From Halobacterium sp. CBA1132 (GTDB lineage: Archaea > Halobacteriota > Halobacteria > Halobacteriales > Halobacteriaceae): a stretch of DNA of 64,000 nt. This document shows, piece by piece, positions 42,718 through 50,824 of the stretch; position 1 is the stretch's first letter, and every line of letters starts with the position of its first letter. Under the pieces are notes generated by a model. The model was not told the origin of the DNA, did not search any database, and saw nothing but the letters and a program-made list of their open reading frames with translations. The position numbers and the translations under genes were made by a program. Location of the stretch: the NCBI RefSeq assembly GCF_001485535.1, contig NZ_BCMZ01000001.1, positions 2,232,001-2,296,000 on the forward strand, given 5' to 3'.

Positions 42718-43818
42718 CTAATCAAGCATCCTCAAGTCATAGTCCAAAGCTTCAACGGCCTCTCGGGCGATTTCTTCATCAATCTGGGTTTCCGTATACG
42801 CAATTATGTACATCTCATTAAGTATTTCACCCAATCTTCGGGTCAATCCATCACTGCCATCGAATGCAGTTTCAATTGAAGCCTCAGTATACGGCTCAAA
42901 TTGATCCTCAAGATCAACGGTCCGTCTGTAGTCGATAACGCGAGATGCTATTTGTTTTGCATCATCCTCGCTAATCTTACCCAAGCTGAATCCACGAACC
43001 ATTCGGGATTCGAGTGCAGTCAACCAACCTGGCAAATCCTTTGACGAAGCAGTTGGATCAATCTTCGTTGCTGCTTGCGTAGTTGCACTAATGATGATCT
43101 CCACATTAGGAACGTTATCCTCTTGCTCAATTACGTCGTAAAGTCTACGGAGACCGTCACTGAAGTCGGTCATCTTATTCGAACTCAGTCGGGTTACTGT
43201 AGTCTCGAACTCGTCAATAAGAATTAATAAATTATCGACTCCCGTGTCGTATAATCGCGTTAGCCATCTTCTCAAGAAGTCAGTTTGCACCTCTCTTTGC
43301 GTCCACTTCGGTTTTTCATCTATCCCTGAGATACTGGGGAACCGTCCCTTATTTCCAGTTAGGACAGCCCAACTCTCGCGGTTCATGACTGCGTGGTTGA
43401 GAATTCCTTCCCGTCCTCGACCGGAAATTGAATCGGTCCCAGTCGGTAAGTCTTCTTCCACTTCACCACGCAGATATTCGGTTGCCGAGAAAATAGATTG
43501 ATAAAGATCTCGAACTTCCCCCCCACCAAGGTCCGATACTAGTGCGGCTTCCCAGCGTTCATCAGTATCTAAATCATTCTCAACGGCTTGCCTAGCTAGC
43601 CAAGCAAGCGTCCATGTCCGACCGATGCCAACAGGGCCAGATAGTGGATAGACACAGACCCCTCTTACTCGATTTTTCTGAACGTGCTCCTTGAACCGTT
43701 TATGTTGATCAAGGGCGACAAAGGTTTCACGTCCAGTATCAAGGTCCAAACCACCGCCCAATTGGAAGGGCGCGTTCGGGAGTAAGTCCTTGACCTGTTG
43801 AGGCTCATCTTGGTTCAT
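42718..43818 (-). CDS. AAA-like ATPase with Arg in the Walker A motif
   Basis: A 366-residue P-loop protein. The nucleotide loop reads GPVGIGRTWT (61-70), with Arg67 where Lys is expected. Walker B is NLLILIDEFE (Asp202, Glu203) and a sensor-like strand is EIIISATTQAATK. Followed by a helical lid and a C-terminal helical bundle, the order resembles Cdc6/ORC-type and STAND ATPases. It starts 2 bp after the stop of the Cas4-like gene upstream, so they are co-expressed. Low GC and AT-ending codons indicate transfer. I cannot match it to a named defence ATPase. Confidence 0.7.
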   Translation of the reverse strand: MNQDEPQQVKDLLPNAPFQLGGGLDLDTGRETFVALDQHKRFKEHVQKNRVRGVCVYPLSGPVGIGRTWTLAWLARQAVENDLDTDERWEAALVSDLGGGEVRDLYQSIFSATEYLRGEVEEDLPTGTDSISGRGREGILNHAVMNRESWAVLTGNKGRFPSISGIDEKPKWTQREVQTDFLRRWLTRLYDTGVDNLLILIDEFETTVTRLSSNKMTDFSDGLRRLYDVIEQEDNVPNVEIIISATTQAATKIDPTASSKDLPGWLTALESRMVRGFSLGKISEDDAKQIASRVIDYRRTVDLEDQFEPYTEASIETAFDGSDGLTRRLGEILNEMYIIAYTETQIDEEIAREAVEALDYDLRMLD

Positions 43819-43820
43819 GT

Positions 43821-45581
43821 TTAACTATCACCCGTTTGCGGCTCGGTCAACAGTATTGCATCGTAAATTCGTGCGTTCCTCATGAGTCTTGTATTGGACA
43901 TTGTGGAACCCTCCATTAAATCAATTGCCCGAGATTTTGAAGACCATTCTCTCCAGATAAGTTCATCCACGAGCCAAGAACTAGCGTGTTCGTCTCTATT
44001 ATCTAATTCTTTCAGCACCTTTCGCCGAGCATAATCATACTGGATTCGCCGATCATTCGGCAACGAAATCTGGATTAGTTCTCGTCGAGAGTCTTCATCA
44101 ATTAGATACTGGTACAATCCACCTGCCCGATATAGATGGTCAATCAAGTGTGGGTTACCATCATCAGACTCTGGCAGGTCAATATTGAAATAATCCAGAT
44201 ATTGATTCCTGAACCGCTCTAGGGCGGGAGTGAAATTAGGATATTCTCCTGTAGAGACTTCGTCTCCGTAATCCTCAAAGTATCGCAGAGCGTCACCAGT
44301 TAGACTGAGCTCACATACCACGTAATCTCGAATTGAAGTCGCCAAGCGTCGGATTTGCTCTTCTTGGTTCTCAGCTTGAAGAATCATCTGTCCATTTGGA
44401 GCAATATTAATGCTTTGTCCATCATTTTCAACCCTTATTAGATGGAGTCTTGTCAGGGTCGGGATGGCCATACCTCGGAAAACGCTCTTCTTACTTTTGT
44501 CTGGGAAGACCTCCATTACACTCGCAGCGACATCCGGTCTCGCTGGAGCTCCAGAAGCGACTTTTTCCAGAACCTTCAGAATATGCGAGCCGCTCAGTTT
44601 TAGATTGGTTAGATCATTATAAATATCATTTCTAAGGTCGTAGTATTTCCCTCCCTGATGGCAGGCATTAGCGTAGAGACAAGAAGTACATGCCCCCGCA
44701 TACTTTGGCTCTTCAGGTTCAAGTAATCGGTCCTTGAGTGGTTCAGAGTTATCCCACTCATCCTCAGTTATACTGTCGAACGCTAGGCTAGTGAACCGTT
44801 CCAAATTTGTTCTTATCTGCTCTCGTATGACATCATCAACATACACTCGATCAATCCGTAGTTCAGACAATTCTTCATTTAAGCTAAGATAAATACCATA
44901 GTTAACTGGGATATCACTGTCTCTTTCGACGTGAACAGCATACCCCGCGAGTAGATGACGGTCAATCGGACTATCTGGAACGCTTATTTTCGATTCAAAA
45001 ACGCCCCCGGGAAGTTCGTCCGGCAACCATGCGCCATCTGGTTCTGCATCATGAAAATAGTCAGTTGAAACAGAGTGTTGGACATCAATTTTTAGAGCTT
45101 CTAAATCGATATCGAGCTCATCAACTTTCTTGGATATATCCGTGGTTCTATCGAGATAAAATTCTCTAAGATTTTCCGGGATATCCGGTTCTTCCAACGC
45201 GGACGGATCCTGTGTGGATAGCCATTGATTAAACGCGCGATTTGCTTTATCGACCCATTCTTCGAAGAGGTTCCCTGCTTCACGTCGTGTTACATTTACC
45301 TCACGACCGAGGATTTCGCTAACCTCATCGTCTGAGTTTTCAAATTCTGGCGGAGTGCTAAACTGGTGGTACACCCTAGCATTAGAGGGGCAAGGACCTG
45401 TTCTAAGAATTTTAGCTTTGATACGGTCTCGGTCATCCAGATCTACGCCGGGATCAGATTTCCCCAGGTCATTAAATAGCTGATCAATCCTGTGGAAGAA
45501 TTCAGAGTTATACCCTCGTTGGGTAATTGGTGCCCTAAATTCACTTTCCTCATGAGCTTCTAGAAAGCCCAATGCTGGCAT
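43821..45581 (-). CDS. Cas4/RecB-like nuclease with C-terminal winged helix
   Basis: A 586-residue protein. The N-terminal half has Cas4 hallmarks: a lone Cys64 (TGPCPSNARVYHQF), a PD-(D/E)XK core with VFESKIS (Glu196, Lys198), an LLAGYAVHVE helix in the place of Cas4's QLxxYA, and a C-terminal C-x2-C-x5-C (Cys298, Cys301, Cys307) that together with Cys64 can hold an iron-sulfur cluster. Residues 325-400 look like a winged helix (SHILKVLEKVASGAPARPDV). The last 180 residues are helical and unidentified. It is far longer than Cas4 (about 200) and no cas genes are nearby. Operon with the ATPase. Confidence 0.7.
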   Translation of the reverse strand: MPALGFLEAHEESEFRAPITQRGYNSEFFHRIDQLFNDLGKSDPGVDLDDRDRIKAKILRTGPCPSNARVYHQFSTPPEFENSDDEVSEILGREVNVTRREAGNLFEEWVDKANRAFNQWLSTQDPSALEEPDIPENLREFYLDRTTDISKKVDELDIDLEALKIDVQHSVSTDYFHDAEPDGAWLPDELPGGVFESKISVPDSPIDRHLLAGYAVHVERDSDIPVNYGIYLSLNEELSELRIDRVYVDDVIREQIRTNLERFTSLAFDSITEDEWDNSEPLKDRLLEPEEPKYAGACTSCLYANACHQGGKYYDLRNDIYNDLTNLKLSGSHILKVLEKVASGAPARPDVAASVMEVFPDKSKKSVFRGMAIPTLTRLHLIRVENDGQSINIAPNGQMILQAENQEEQIRRLATSIRDYVVCELSLTGDALRYFEDYGDEVSTGEYPNFTPALERFRNQYLDYFNIDLPESDDGNPHLIDHLYRAGGLYQYLIDEDSRRELIQISLPNDRRIQYDYARRKVLKELDNRDEHASSWLVDELIWREWSSKSRAIDLMEGSTMSNTRLMRNARIYDAILLTEPQTGDS

Positions 45582-45671
45582 TATTACAGCGAACTTATTC
45601 TATGCTGATTAATCTATTGGACTACTCAACCACAAAATGGCAGAAGGGAACGGAGGTCATTCTTCCAAGCC

Positions 45672-45684
45672 AAATTTATATCCC
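45672..45684 (+). promoter_or_regulatory. TATA box of the methyltransferase gene
   Basis: AAATTTATATCCCC contains TTTATAT about 27-34 bases before the ATG at 45708, the proper distance for a transcript starting a few bases ahead of the gene. The box lies in the 126-bp divergent gap between this gene and the nuclease-ATPase operon. Confidence 0.6.
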
Positions 45685-45707
45685 CGCCTGTTGAGTTACA
45701 TTACAAG

Positions 45708-47375
45708 ATGGACGAGGAGACGTCGCAGTCGGAGCAAACTCACCTCAGCGGTTCACTTAGCGATGGTGACTCTACCTCAGATTTTGATTTTGGCTTTGAG
45801 TCCTCTCCCGCGATCTCAGATGATCGGAAGTTTCCAACTTATCCGCTCAAGGTAGTACCTGGCCAAGAACATCTAGAGTATCCAGAGATGGATTTTCGAG
45901 CGTTATCCTCTGTTAAAGACACACAGTATCTAACACATGTTCTTCACAAACATCCTGCAATATTCATTCCACAAATACCGGAATATATTATCGAGCAATT
46001 CAGCAGCGTGAGGAACGTTAAGGGCGAGCAAACTACAGTAATGGATCCGTTTTCCGGAAGTGGAACAACAGGGGTGGAAGCGAAGATAAAGGGTCGAAAC
46101 TACCTTGGTGTGGAAATTAACCCACTCTCAAAGTTAGTTAGTGAAGTGTCAACAAGTCCGGTACCACATACGGTACTAGATGAAGTGGTGACGGAGCTTA
46201 CCGCCCATTTAGAAAGGGTTGACACAAGTGAAAAATTCGAAGAATATGATGTCGAGTTTCTTGATCAGACCAATAAGGGCCATTGGTTCGAGGAAAGCGC
46301 TCAAAGAGAGCTAACTGCTGTTAGAAAGGTCATTCAAGAATTCACAGATCAGTTCAACCCATATGAGAACCTGACTCGATTTGAGGAAGAAGCAATCAAA
46401 GAGGGTTCAACCTCGCTGCTGAAGAAAATCAAGAGGTGGCTCGTTCTGATGCTAGCAAATGCCGTCTATGAAGTATCAAATGCAGATCCTGGCGTATCGA
46501 AGGCATATAAGTCGCCAGATATAAAGGAAAAAATATCTGCAGGGGAGCACCCACAAAGCGCGGTTTCGGTTTATCAGGAAGAGCTAGCCGACAGTAAAGA
46601 CCGGTTAGAGGATTTATGGGATGCCGTATACCCAGAGAAAGATATTGACGACCTGGAATCTAATCCACGACATCAAGCAAAGATAGATATCCGTCTAGCA
46701 GACGCGCGTGAATTCCAATATCCGGAGTACTCAGAATCAGTCGATTTAGCAATTACCTCACCCCCATACATCAACGCGATGAATTACTATCGGGGCACGA
46801 AGCTGCGGTTATTCTGGATTTACGATCTAATCGAAGATGAATTTGAAGCCGATGAGTTACGCCGGTCTATAGTTGGCACAAACGCTTCGAGGATTAGCGA
46901 GGCGGAGATAGACCTTCCGGGCTCTCTTCGTGATCGTTGGAAGGGTTCTACAGAGTTATTTAATGCCACAAGTCTCCCAGCTCTTGATGAAGATATAGAA
47001 GAAATCCACGAGGGACATCTAACTGAAGCCAATCGTCGAGCATACACAACTTGGCGGTTCTTCGCTCACGACATCCTACGAGCGTTAACCCGGAGCTACG
47101 AGCATCTCAAGCGGGGCGCTCATTTCTTTTTCATTATCGGGGAAAATACCATCAGTGGACGGCATATCAGTAGTCACCGCTACGTGGCAGATATCGCACA
47201 GAATCTCGGCCAGTTTGAGGGCCATGGTGGAAATCTTGAATCAGATGAAGGATTCAACCTGATAGGATTTGCTTGGGATGAGATTACTAATCGTGACCTC
47301 TTCCAAGGTAGAGACCATGGAAGCGGAGTGATTGACTGTGAATGGGTAGTGATACTCCAGAAGCCAACTAACTAG
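45708..47375 (+). CDS. DNA methyltransferase (TSPPY; N4-cytosine or N6-adenine type)
   Basis: A 555-residue methyltransferase. SAM motif I is MDPFSGSGTTGVEA (113-120 core) and the catalytic motif IV is AITSPPYINAMNYYRG (SPPY at 351-354). Motif I precedes motif IV with about 230 residues between them, an alpha-like order with a large insert that probably reads the target. The tail has FFFIIGENTISG (motif VI-VIII region). It diverges from the nuclease-ATPase operon, so modification and cutting could be paired. AT-rich and foreign in codon use. Confidence 0.82.
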   Translation: MDEETSQSEQTHLSGSLSDGDSTSDFDFGFESSPAISDDRKFPTYPLKVVPGQEHLEYPEMDFRALSSVKDTQYLTHVLHKHPAIFIPQIPEYIIEQFSSVRNVKGEQTTVMDPFSGSGTTGVEAKIKGRNYLGVEINPLSKLVSEVSTSPVPHTVLDEVVTELTAHLERVDTSEKFEEYDVEFLDQTNKGHWFEESAQRELTAVRKVIQEFTDQFNPYENLTRFEEEAIKEGSTSLLKKIKRWLVLMLANAVYEVSNADPGVSKAYKSPDIKEKISAGEHPQSAVSVYQEELADSKDRLEDLWDAVYPEKDIDDLESNPRHQAKIDIRLADAREFQYPEYSESVDLAITSPPYINAMNYYRGTKLRLFWIYDLIEDEFEADELRRSIVGTNASRISEAEIDLPGSLRDRWKGSTELFNATSLPALDEDIEEIHEGHLTEANRRAYTTWRFFAHDILRALTRSYEHLKRGAHFFFIIGENTISGRHISSHRYVADIAQNLGQFEGHGGNLESDEGFNLIGFAWDEITNRDLFQGRDHGSGVIDCEWVVILQKPTN

Positions 47376-47386
47376 CTATAACGCAA

Positions 47387-47586
47387 TTAGTTATAGAACA
47401 TGTCCAGCGGGGGTCGCGGCTGATGTCGAGCATCAATCTCGTCTTCGATATATAGCCGACCGCAAGTCGTCAGCTCGTAAATCTCGCTGTGAATCGGCTC
47501 GATAGAGAAGATAAGGCCGAACACGTACGTGATATTCTCTGCACCGTGACAGACGAGCTGGAGTTCAACGAAGGTTCCGAGGACTA
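47387..47586 (-). pseudogene. C-terminal fragment of a phiH1-type winged-helix repressor
   Basis: The minus-strand frame ending at TAA 47387 reads VLGTFVELQLVCHGA, then IHSEIYELTTCGRLYIEDEI and DARHQPRP, the wing and tail of haloarchaeal phage-repressor-like proteins (E-I-Y-E-L-T-x-x-G-R-x-Y-I). It lacks the N-terminal HTH and has no good start. Confidence 0.55.
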
Positions 47587-47889
47587 AGCCAGCACATAGC
47601 CGGGTCGCTGCGCGCTCGGCTCAGGCACGATCTGGTCAGCGCGCGCCTCCCTATCCAGGTAGAACCGCCCCCAAATAGTGAGCGAGAACAGGCCGTAGTC
47701 GTCGGTCTACGGGTCGACGTAGCCAGCCTGCGCAAGCACGCGAAGCCGCTCGCGAATCTTCTGCGTGCTCACGGGTCGCCGACGAGACCGTGCGATAGTC
47801 CGCGGCGTCGCAGCTGCGTCCGTGTCGAGGTATTCGAGAATCCGGTCGTCGAGCGTCGTCATCCAGTCGCCTGTCCGACGCACATTCAT
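47584..47889 (-). pseudogene. phiH1-type repressor gene with an in-frame amber stop
   Basis: It begins NVRRTGDWMTTLDDRILEYLD, the hallmark start of haloarchaeal virus repressor-like winged helices, continues TPRTIARSRR and VLAQAGYVDP, then hits TAG at 47707. Beyond it the same frame resumes family sequence (TDDYGLFSLTIWGRFYLDRE) to TAG at 47584. A single nonsense change has therefore split a gene of about 100 codons. Its ATG overlaps the preceding remnant (ATGA). Confidence 0.65.
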
Positions 47890-48156
47890 GCTCCGTTGGC
47901 CTCCGTCTCGGAGTCGCCGAGCTGGTACTTCTCGGCGTCCGCCTCCTTGGTGAACTCCTCTGCCTCCGCGTCGTACTCGCCTTCGAGGTACGCCTTCCCC
48001 TCCTCAGTGCCCGTACACGCCGTTCGGAAGCCGATACAGCAGCCCGTGGTCGGCCATTTTGTTGAGTCGCGACGAGATGTGTTGCTTCGAGACGTGAATC
48101 AGGCCGGTATTTTTGATGGTTTTCGGTGAACTTGGCCCTTTTTGCTCGATAGTCAA
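47886..48156 (-). pseudogene. Frameshifted winged-helix repressor remnant
   Basis: From a TTG at 48156 the frame reads LTIEQKGPSSPKTIKNTG, then HVSKQHISSRLNKMADHGLL and YRLPNGVY, a winged helix of the same family, then stops. The family's end (GTEEGKAYLEGEYDAEAEEF) continues in another frame to TGA 47886. One small indel near 48005 would join the two. It forms a chain with the next two remnants. Confidence 0.6.
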
Positions 48157-48247
48157 GAGAATCAATTACGGTGTGACTTGCCCGCCGATACGTCTACCGA
48201 GAGACGAACAGAAGCGGGCGTTACGGCAGATAGTCGAATGGATTTCC

Positions 48248-48538
48248 TCACTCCACGCCGACGACGTCGTAGACGCCGACCATCTCCGTCTCCTCGACGC
48301 GCGCCGTGAATTCCGCGCCTTCCTCGGGCGCGTCGTCGGCGACGAGCGTGACGGCTTCGATGGGGTCGCGCAGCAGGAACGACTTGATGCGTTCGGGCCA
48401 CGACGGCGCGCCGCCCTTCCGACAGACGAGGACGTACCGCGAGGCCGCGAGGTCGCGGAGCGCGGGCTGGAGGTCGTGGTCGTCGACGTCTTCCGGGGGG
48501 ACGACGGCCAGCACTTGCGTGTGGAGCGTCTCGGACAC
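48248..48538 (-). CDS. Small haloarchaeal protein (DUF7526-like)
   Basis: Ninety-six residues from GTG 48538 (VSETLHTQVLAVVPPEDVDD). Blocks LRDLAASRYVLVCRKGGAPS and LRDPIEAVTLVADDAPEEG look conserved, and the small alpha/beta fold has no membrane segment. The frame is open to 48703, but this GTG fits the family's usual start as I remember it. Function unknown. It diverges from the DMT-like transporter. Confidence 0.65.
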   Translation of the reverse strand: MSETLHTQVLAVVPPEDVDDHDLQPALRDLAASRYVLVCRKGGAPSWPERIKSFLLRDPIEAVTLVADDAPEEGAEFTARVEETEMVGVYDVVGVE

Positions 48539-48614
48539 ACGCGACGAGAGGTGTTCGACGGTGATGAGTCTTCTCGAACGCGGCGTTTTTCCGGCGCACG
48601 CGAAACCGACCTGT

Positions 48615-49028
48615 ATGGTCGGGTCGTCGATTCTCGTCGCGGTCGTAGCGCTCGTGTTGTACGGCGCGTGGGCGGTCACCGCCGGCGTGGCGACGCGGAG
48701 CATGACGGCGGTGAACGCGGTGTTCGTCTCCTACGTCGCGGGCATCACGGTCGCGGGCGGGTACGCGCTGTGGACGCGACAGCCGATGACGGGTTCCCGG
48801 GTGGACCTCGCGTTCGCCGTGGTGTCCGGGGTCTGTCTGGCCGCGGGCACCATCGGCTTCTACGCGGCGCTGGCGCGCGGGAACATGGCTGTCGTCTCCG
48901 CCATCGTGGCGCTGTACTTCGTGATTCCGGCGGTCGTCGGCGTGCTCTACTTCGACGCCGCGCTGTCCGCGACGAACGTCGCGGGGCTGGTGCTGGCGGT
49001 CGCGGCGGTCGTCCTCGTGGCGTCCTGA
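48615..49028 (+). CDS. Half-size EamA/DMT-type membrane transporter
   Basis: 137 residues with about five hydrophobic helices (SSILVAVVALVLYGAWAVTA, FAVVSGVCLAAGTIGFYAAL, AIVALYFVIPAVVGVLYF, VAGLVLAVAAVVLVAS). The repeat matches one EamA module of the drug/metabolite transporter superfamily; single-module members work as dimers (SMR-like). Substrate unknown. It is convergent with the sensor kinase gene. Confidence 0.78.
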   Translation: MVGSSILVAVVALVLYGAWAVTAGVATRSMTAVNAVFVSYVAGITVAGGYALWTRQPMTGSRVDLAFAVVSGVCLAAGTIGFYAALARGNMAVVSAIVALYFVIPAVVGVLYFDAALSATNVAGLVLAVAAVVLVAS

Positions 49029-49070
49029 GTGGGGCTGCGTCGGCCGACGCCCGCCTCGCCGTCGTCGGCG

Positions 49071-50702
49071 TCACTCCGCGGCGGTTTCCACGCCGCGAAC
49101 CTCGAAGCGCGCGCCCGTCTCGCTGTGTTCGGCGTCCGTCACCGAGACGCCCCAGCCGTGGGCGGACGCAATCGTCTCGACAATCGAGAGCCCGAGGCCC
49201 GTCCCCTGTCCGGTCGTGTACCCCAACTCGAAGATGTCCTCGCGGTGTTCGGCGGGAATGCCGGGGCCGTCGTCCTCGACGTAGAACCCCTCGCTGTCGT
49301 CGAGGGCGCCGACGCGAATCGCGACCTCCGGGCCGCCGTGCTCGACGCTGTTCCGGTAGAGATTCTCCAGAATCTGGACGACGCGGTCCGTGTCCGCGTC
49401 GAACACGAGGTCGGTGTCGACGACGTGGGTGGCGTGTTCGGCCGGGACGGACGACCACGCGCGCTCCGCGAGCGTCGCCAGTGACACCCGCGAGTACTCG
49501 CCGACGTCCTCGCCCTCGCGGGCGAGCAACAGCACGCTCTCGATGATTTGCTCCATGCGGTCCAGCGCCCGCGCCACCGCGTCGAGGTGCTCGCTGTCGC
49601 GGGTCTCCCGCTCCAAGTCGACGTGCCCGGAGGCGACGTTCAGGGGGTTGCGGAGGTCGTGGCTGACGACGCTCGCGAAGCGCCCGAGGCGCTCGTTCTG
49701 TCGCTCGATGCGGCGGCGCGCGGTCTCCTCGCCGGTGACGTCCGTGACGACGACCATCCGCCCGACGCGCGTCCGCCCGAACGTGAACGGCGTCGCCGAC
49801 ACCTGGTAGAACCGCCGCTCCCCGTTCCGGCCGAGTTCGACGACGTCCCGGTTGCCGGCGAGTCGGTCGGCGACTTCGGGGACGACCGCGTCGAGCGGTT
49901 CGCCGGTCGCGCCCGCCAGCGCGGGGAACAGTTCGCGGGCGCGCTCGTTCGTGTCTCGAATCTCGTCGTCCTCGGTGAGGAAGACGACCGCGTCCTCGAC
50001 GTCGCCGGCGAGCTGGACGGCCTGGAACTGGTCGAGGTAGACGAACAGCACGCCTACGGCGAACGCCGCGACGCCAACCGACTCGTAGCTGAGCGCCGGG
50101 ACGAGCGTCGTGGACGCACCGACGACATCCGCGGCGACCGGGAGGCCGGTGATGCCGACGAGCGCGAGCAGCGGGCGCGTGTCGTAGCCCGTCTGCCCGA
50201 GCAGCTCGAACAGCATGAAGTAGCCGACGGCGGCGAGCGCGTACGCCGTCCCCATCACGACCCAGTGGAGGACGTAGTGTTCGATGGCCACGTGCGGGAA
50301 CGGCGCCGACACCTGTTCGACGCCGAAGTAGAAGCCGTGCCAAGGGTTCGTGAGCTTCACCGCGACGACGGCGAGGAAGACGGCGACGGCGGCTCGCCGA
50401 ACCGTCGGGTCGCGGTGGAACGCCCGGCCGGTGTACGCCGAACAGAAGTACAGCCACGCGCCCACGGTCGCGATGCCGAAGACGAGCCCCGCGGTGTACA
50501 CCGCGACCTTGAGCTGTATCGACGGGACGACGAGGAACCCCGCCTGCGCCGCCGCCCAGCCGCCGCTGGTCACGAGCAGCGCGGCGAGCCCGCGGCGCGT
50601 GTCGGGGTCCTCGACGCGCTCGACCCGCGACAGCCCCGCGACGCACGCCAGCGCCGACACACCGAACACCGCGACGTAGCCAGCGAACACCAGTCCTGTC
50701 AT
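49071..50702 (-). CDS. Membrane histidine kinase (7TM sensor, PAS, HisKA, HATPase)
   Basis: A 543-residue sensor kinase. About seven N-terminal helices (to residue 220) form the 7TM histidine-kinase sensor domain; a PAS domain follows (VEDAVVFLTEDDEIRDTNER). The phospho-accepting His lies in FASVVSHDLRNPLNVASGHV. ATP-binding boxes are LYRNSVEHGGPEVA (N), VEDDGPGIPAEHREDIFELG (G1), TTGQGTGLGLSIV (F/G2). No response regulator is adjacent, as is common in haloarchaea, so its partner is unknown. Confidence 0.9.
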   Translation of the reverse strand: MTGLVFAGYVAVFGVSALACVAGLSRVERVEDPDTRRGLAALLVTSGGWAAAQAGFLVVPSIQLKVAVYTAGLVFGIATVGAWLYFCSAYTGRAFHRDPTVRRAAVAVFLAVVAVKLTNPWHGFYFGVEQVSAPFPHVAIEHYVLHWVVMGTAYALAAVGYFMLFELLGQTGYDTRPLLALVGITGLPVAADVVGASTTLVPALSYESVGVAAFAVGVLFVYLDQFQAVQLAGDVEDAVVFLTEDDEIRDTNERARELFPALAGATGEPLDAVVPEVADRLAGNRDVVELGRNGERRFYQVSATPFTFGRTRVGRMVVVTDVTGEETARRRIERQNERLGRFASVVSHDLRNPLNVASGHVDLERETRDSEHLDAVARALDRMEQIIESVLLLAREGEDVGEYSRVSLATLAERAWSSVPAEHATHVVDTDLVFDADTDRVVQILENLYRNSVEHGGPEVAIRVGALDDSEGFYVEDDGPGIPAEHREDIFELGYTTGQGTGLGLSIVETIASAHGWGVSVTDAEHSETGARFEVRGVETAAE

Positions 50703-50824
50703 CAGACGACTCCGGAGTTGTCGGGGGTTCTCAGCAGAGCGGGATACCTGTTCGGGCGTGGATTCACTTCCACCCCGGTTTGCGAACCTTCTTAGGCGAG
50801 CGCGCGTTACCTATCGTGGACAGA

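Noticed and set aside
40936-48156. Integration of the accessory island at tRNA-Pro with a flanking att repeat
   Set aside because: I looked for a second copy of the tRNA-Pro 3' end (ATTCAAATTCGGGCGGTCCC) across 41-48.5 kb and saw none. The island's closeness to tRNA-Pro and the recombinase remnant remain suggestive, but a defined att pair is not supported.
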